From NCBI GenBank assembly GCA_002361175.1, contig DESG01000029.1, positions 1,356 through 7,828 of the forward strand: a stretch of 6,473 nt of DNA. Reading direction: 5' to 3'. Below, one piece after another: positions 5,813 through 6,473 of the stretch. Numbering within the stretch: the stretch's first letter is position 1; each line of letters opens with the position of its first letter. Source of the stretch: Lachnoclostridium sp. UBA3320. Its GTDB lineage: Bacteria; Bacillota; Clostridia; Lachnospirales; Lachnospiraceae. The notes beneath the pieces were generated by a model. That model was not told where the DNA came from and ran no database searches. It saw nothing but the letters and a program-made list of their open reading frames with translations. Both the position numbers and the translations under genes were made by a program.

Positions 5813-5956
5813 GACACTCGGTTTTCTTCCTCCCACACATACTCTGACAGTCTGTGGGTGGCAAAATCTGATTTTACATAGAATAGTATCCTCTCTTATT
5901 CTGTTGCGGGTTTTGCTCTCGCAGACAGGGCATAATATCCATTCTGTCTGTTTCAA
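5792..5956 (-). CDS. Small cysteine-rich KTR domain protein, altered C-terminus
   Basis: This is a 54-residue protein whose first half, KQTEWILCPVCESKTRNRIR then EDT, matches the cysteine-rich KTR family, small proteins often carried on conjugative elements of Firmicutes. The first CxxC (C9, C12) and the KTR signature (15-17) are present. The usual second half, with YCPKC and a KEPDA-like tail, is missing. Instead a stretch with scattered cysteines (C27, C32, C40) ends in SVSNVIFW, suggesting a deletion or frameshift of about 20 codons after residue 26. The likely start is TTG 5956-5954, with AGGCAGG upstream in the 19-bp gap after the MATE gene; no in-frame ATG is near. It may form an operon with MATE. 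Function is unknown, and the product may be non-functional without the second zinc knuckle. Confidence 0.6.
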   Translation of the reverse strand: MKQTEWILCPVCESKTRNRIREDTILCKIRFCHPQTVRVCVGGRKPSVSNVIFW

Positions 5957-5975
5957 TTTCTTACCTGCCTTTCTT

Positions 5976-6473
5976 TCAAAAATAATTGTATTGTTTCCGA
6001 TACCTGCATATCAGATATACTGTCAGCATAAGCGTGAAAAGCTCCGCAAGTGGGACTGCAAGCCATATGCCCATTACCTTTAAAAATTTCGGCAATGCCA
6101 AAAGGAACACCATAATAAATCCAAACGTTCGCAGGAAAGATATGGTTGCAGATGCTTTACCATTGGATAATGCCGTAAATAAAGCGGACGAAAAAATATT
6201 GCACCCAGAGAACAGAAAGCTGAATGAAAAAACGATACATCCATTCTTTGTAATTTCAAAAACATTCCTGTTGTTCTCTGCAAATATCTTTGCAATACTT
6301 TCTCCACCAAGCAGGGAAAATAAAAATACAAATATGGAAATCCCCACTATAAAGCAAAAACAAATACGGACGGTCTTTTTTAGCTGTTTTACATTCCCAC
6401 TCCCATAGTTATAGCTTACGATTGGGGCTGTTCCCATAGAAAAGCCAATATAAAGCGTTGTTAAGAGGAACTG
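5976..6473 (-). CDS. MATE-family multidrug efflux transporter, C-terminal part
   Basis: The frame is open from the right window edge to TGA at 5978-5976, giving the last 165 residues of a protein that is normally about 450. The segment FSMGTAPIVSYNYGSGN is the repeated MATE signature at the start of the second half (PxxSYNYG). It is followed by hydrophobic segments near ICFCFIVGISIFVFLFSLLG, a central IVFSFSFLFSGCNIF helix, and two C-terminal helices ending in VYLICRYRKQYNYF. MATE proteins export cationic drugs and other compounds using a sodium or proton gradient; the substrate here cannot be told. No frameshift is seen. The small KTR gene follows 19 bp downstream on the same strand. The ATG at 6437-6435 is internal, not the start. 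Confidence 0.88.
   Translation of the reverse strand, partial: QFLLTTLYIGFSMGTAPIVSYNYGSGNVKQLKKTVRICFCFIVGISIFVFLFSLLGGESIAKIFAENNRNVFEITKNGCIVFSFSFLFSGCNIFSSALFTALSNGKASATISFLRTFGFIMVFLLALPKFLKVMGIWLAVPLAELFTLMLTVYLICRYRKQYNYF

Noticed and set aside
5808..6083. Plus-strand 91-codon open frame
   Set aside because: Antisense to the KTR gene and the end of MATE; its translation matches nothing I recognise.
5986..6408. Plus-strand 140-codon open frame, and a shorter minus-strand frame at 6080-6331
   Set aside because: Both overlap the MATE coding frame, which continues open to the window edge and has the MATE signature.
1..6473. CRISPR array, tRNA or rRNA genes
   Set aside because: I saw no regularly spaced repeats and no tRNA- or rRNA-like segments on either strand.

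Overview
The window is AT-rich and carries a glycopeptide-resistance (vanG-type) gene cluster beside a patch of decayed mobile DNA. Its low GC, strong AGGAGG-type ribosome sites and gene families (VanG ligase, IS66, DUF4180, cysteine-rich KTR protein, MATE pump) suggest a Firmicute, most likely a gut clostridium of the Lachnospiraceae or a relative. This is inferred from gene content only; no rRNA or tRNA gene is present.

Positions 1-3770, all minus strand, hold the van cluster in transcription order: vanR (response regulator), vanS (sensor kinase), a 129-bp control region, the D-Ala-D-Ser ligase vanG, and vanXY (D,D-peptidase), which runs off the left edge. VanS is expected to sense glycopeptide stress and phosphorylate VanR. 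VanR then turns on the ligase and peptidase, which replace D-Ala-D-Ala peptidoglycan ends with D-Ala-D-Ser. A serine racemase (vanT) would be expected next, beyond the window. In front of both vanR and vanG lies the same 16-bp motif (14 of 16 identical), a direct repeat of TCTTA with an 11-bp period. It is a good candidate VanR operator.

Positions 3772-4903 are debris on the minus strand: a terminator, a collapsed MNT nucleotidyltransferase/HEPN (HI0074-type) toxin-antitoxin pair, an intact-looking structured RNA locus, and an internally deleted IS66 transposase. The RNA locus (about 4157-4380) is the most intriguing part of the window. A consensus promoter (TTGACA, 16 bp, TATAAT) precedes a transcript whose ends form a perfect 14-bp stem followed by seven U residues. 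Inside are an 8-bp hairpin, a 5-bp hairpin and a long 22-bp hairpin. The layout recalls a retron msr-msd RNA, but no reverse transcriptase is present and I cannot assign it to a known family.

Positions 4904-5727 on the plus strand have a consensus promoter, a 200-base leader without a convincing gene, an intact DUF4180 gene, and a short fragment resembling the N-terminal part of an IS605-type TnpB. Positions 5728-6473 return to the minus strand: the C-terminal part of a MATE efflux pump (entering from the right edge) followed 19 bp later by a small cysteine-rich KTR gene whose C-terminal half looks altered.
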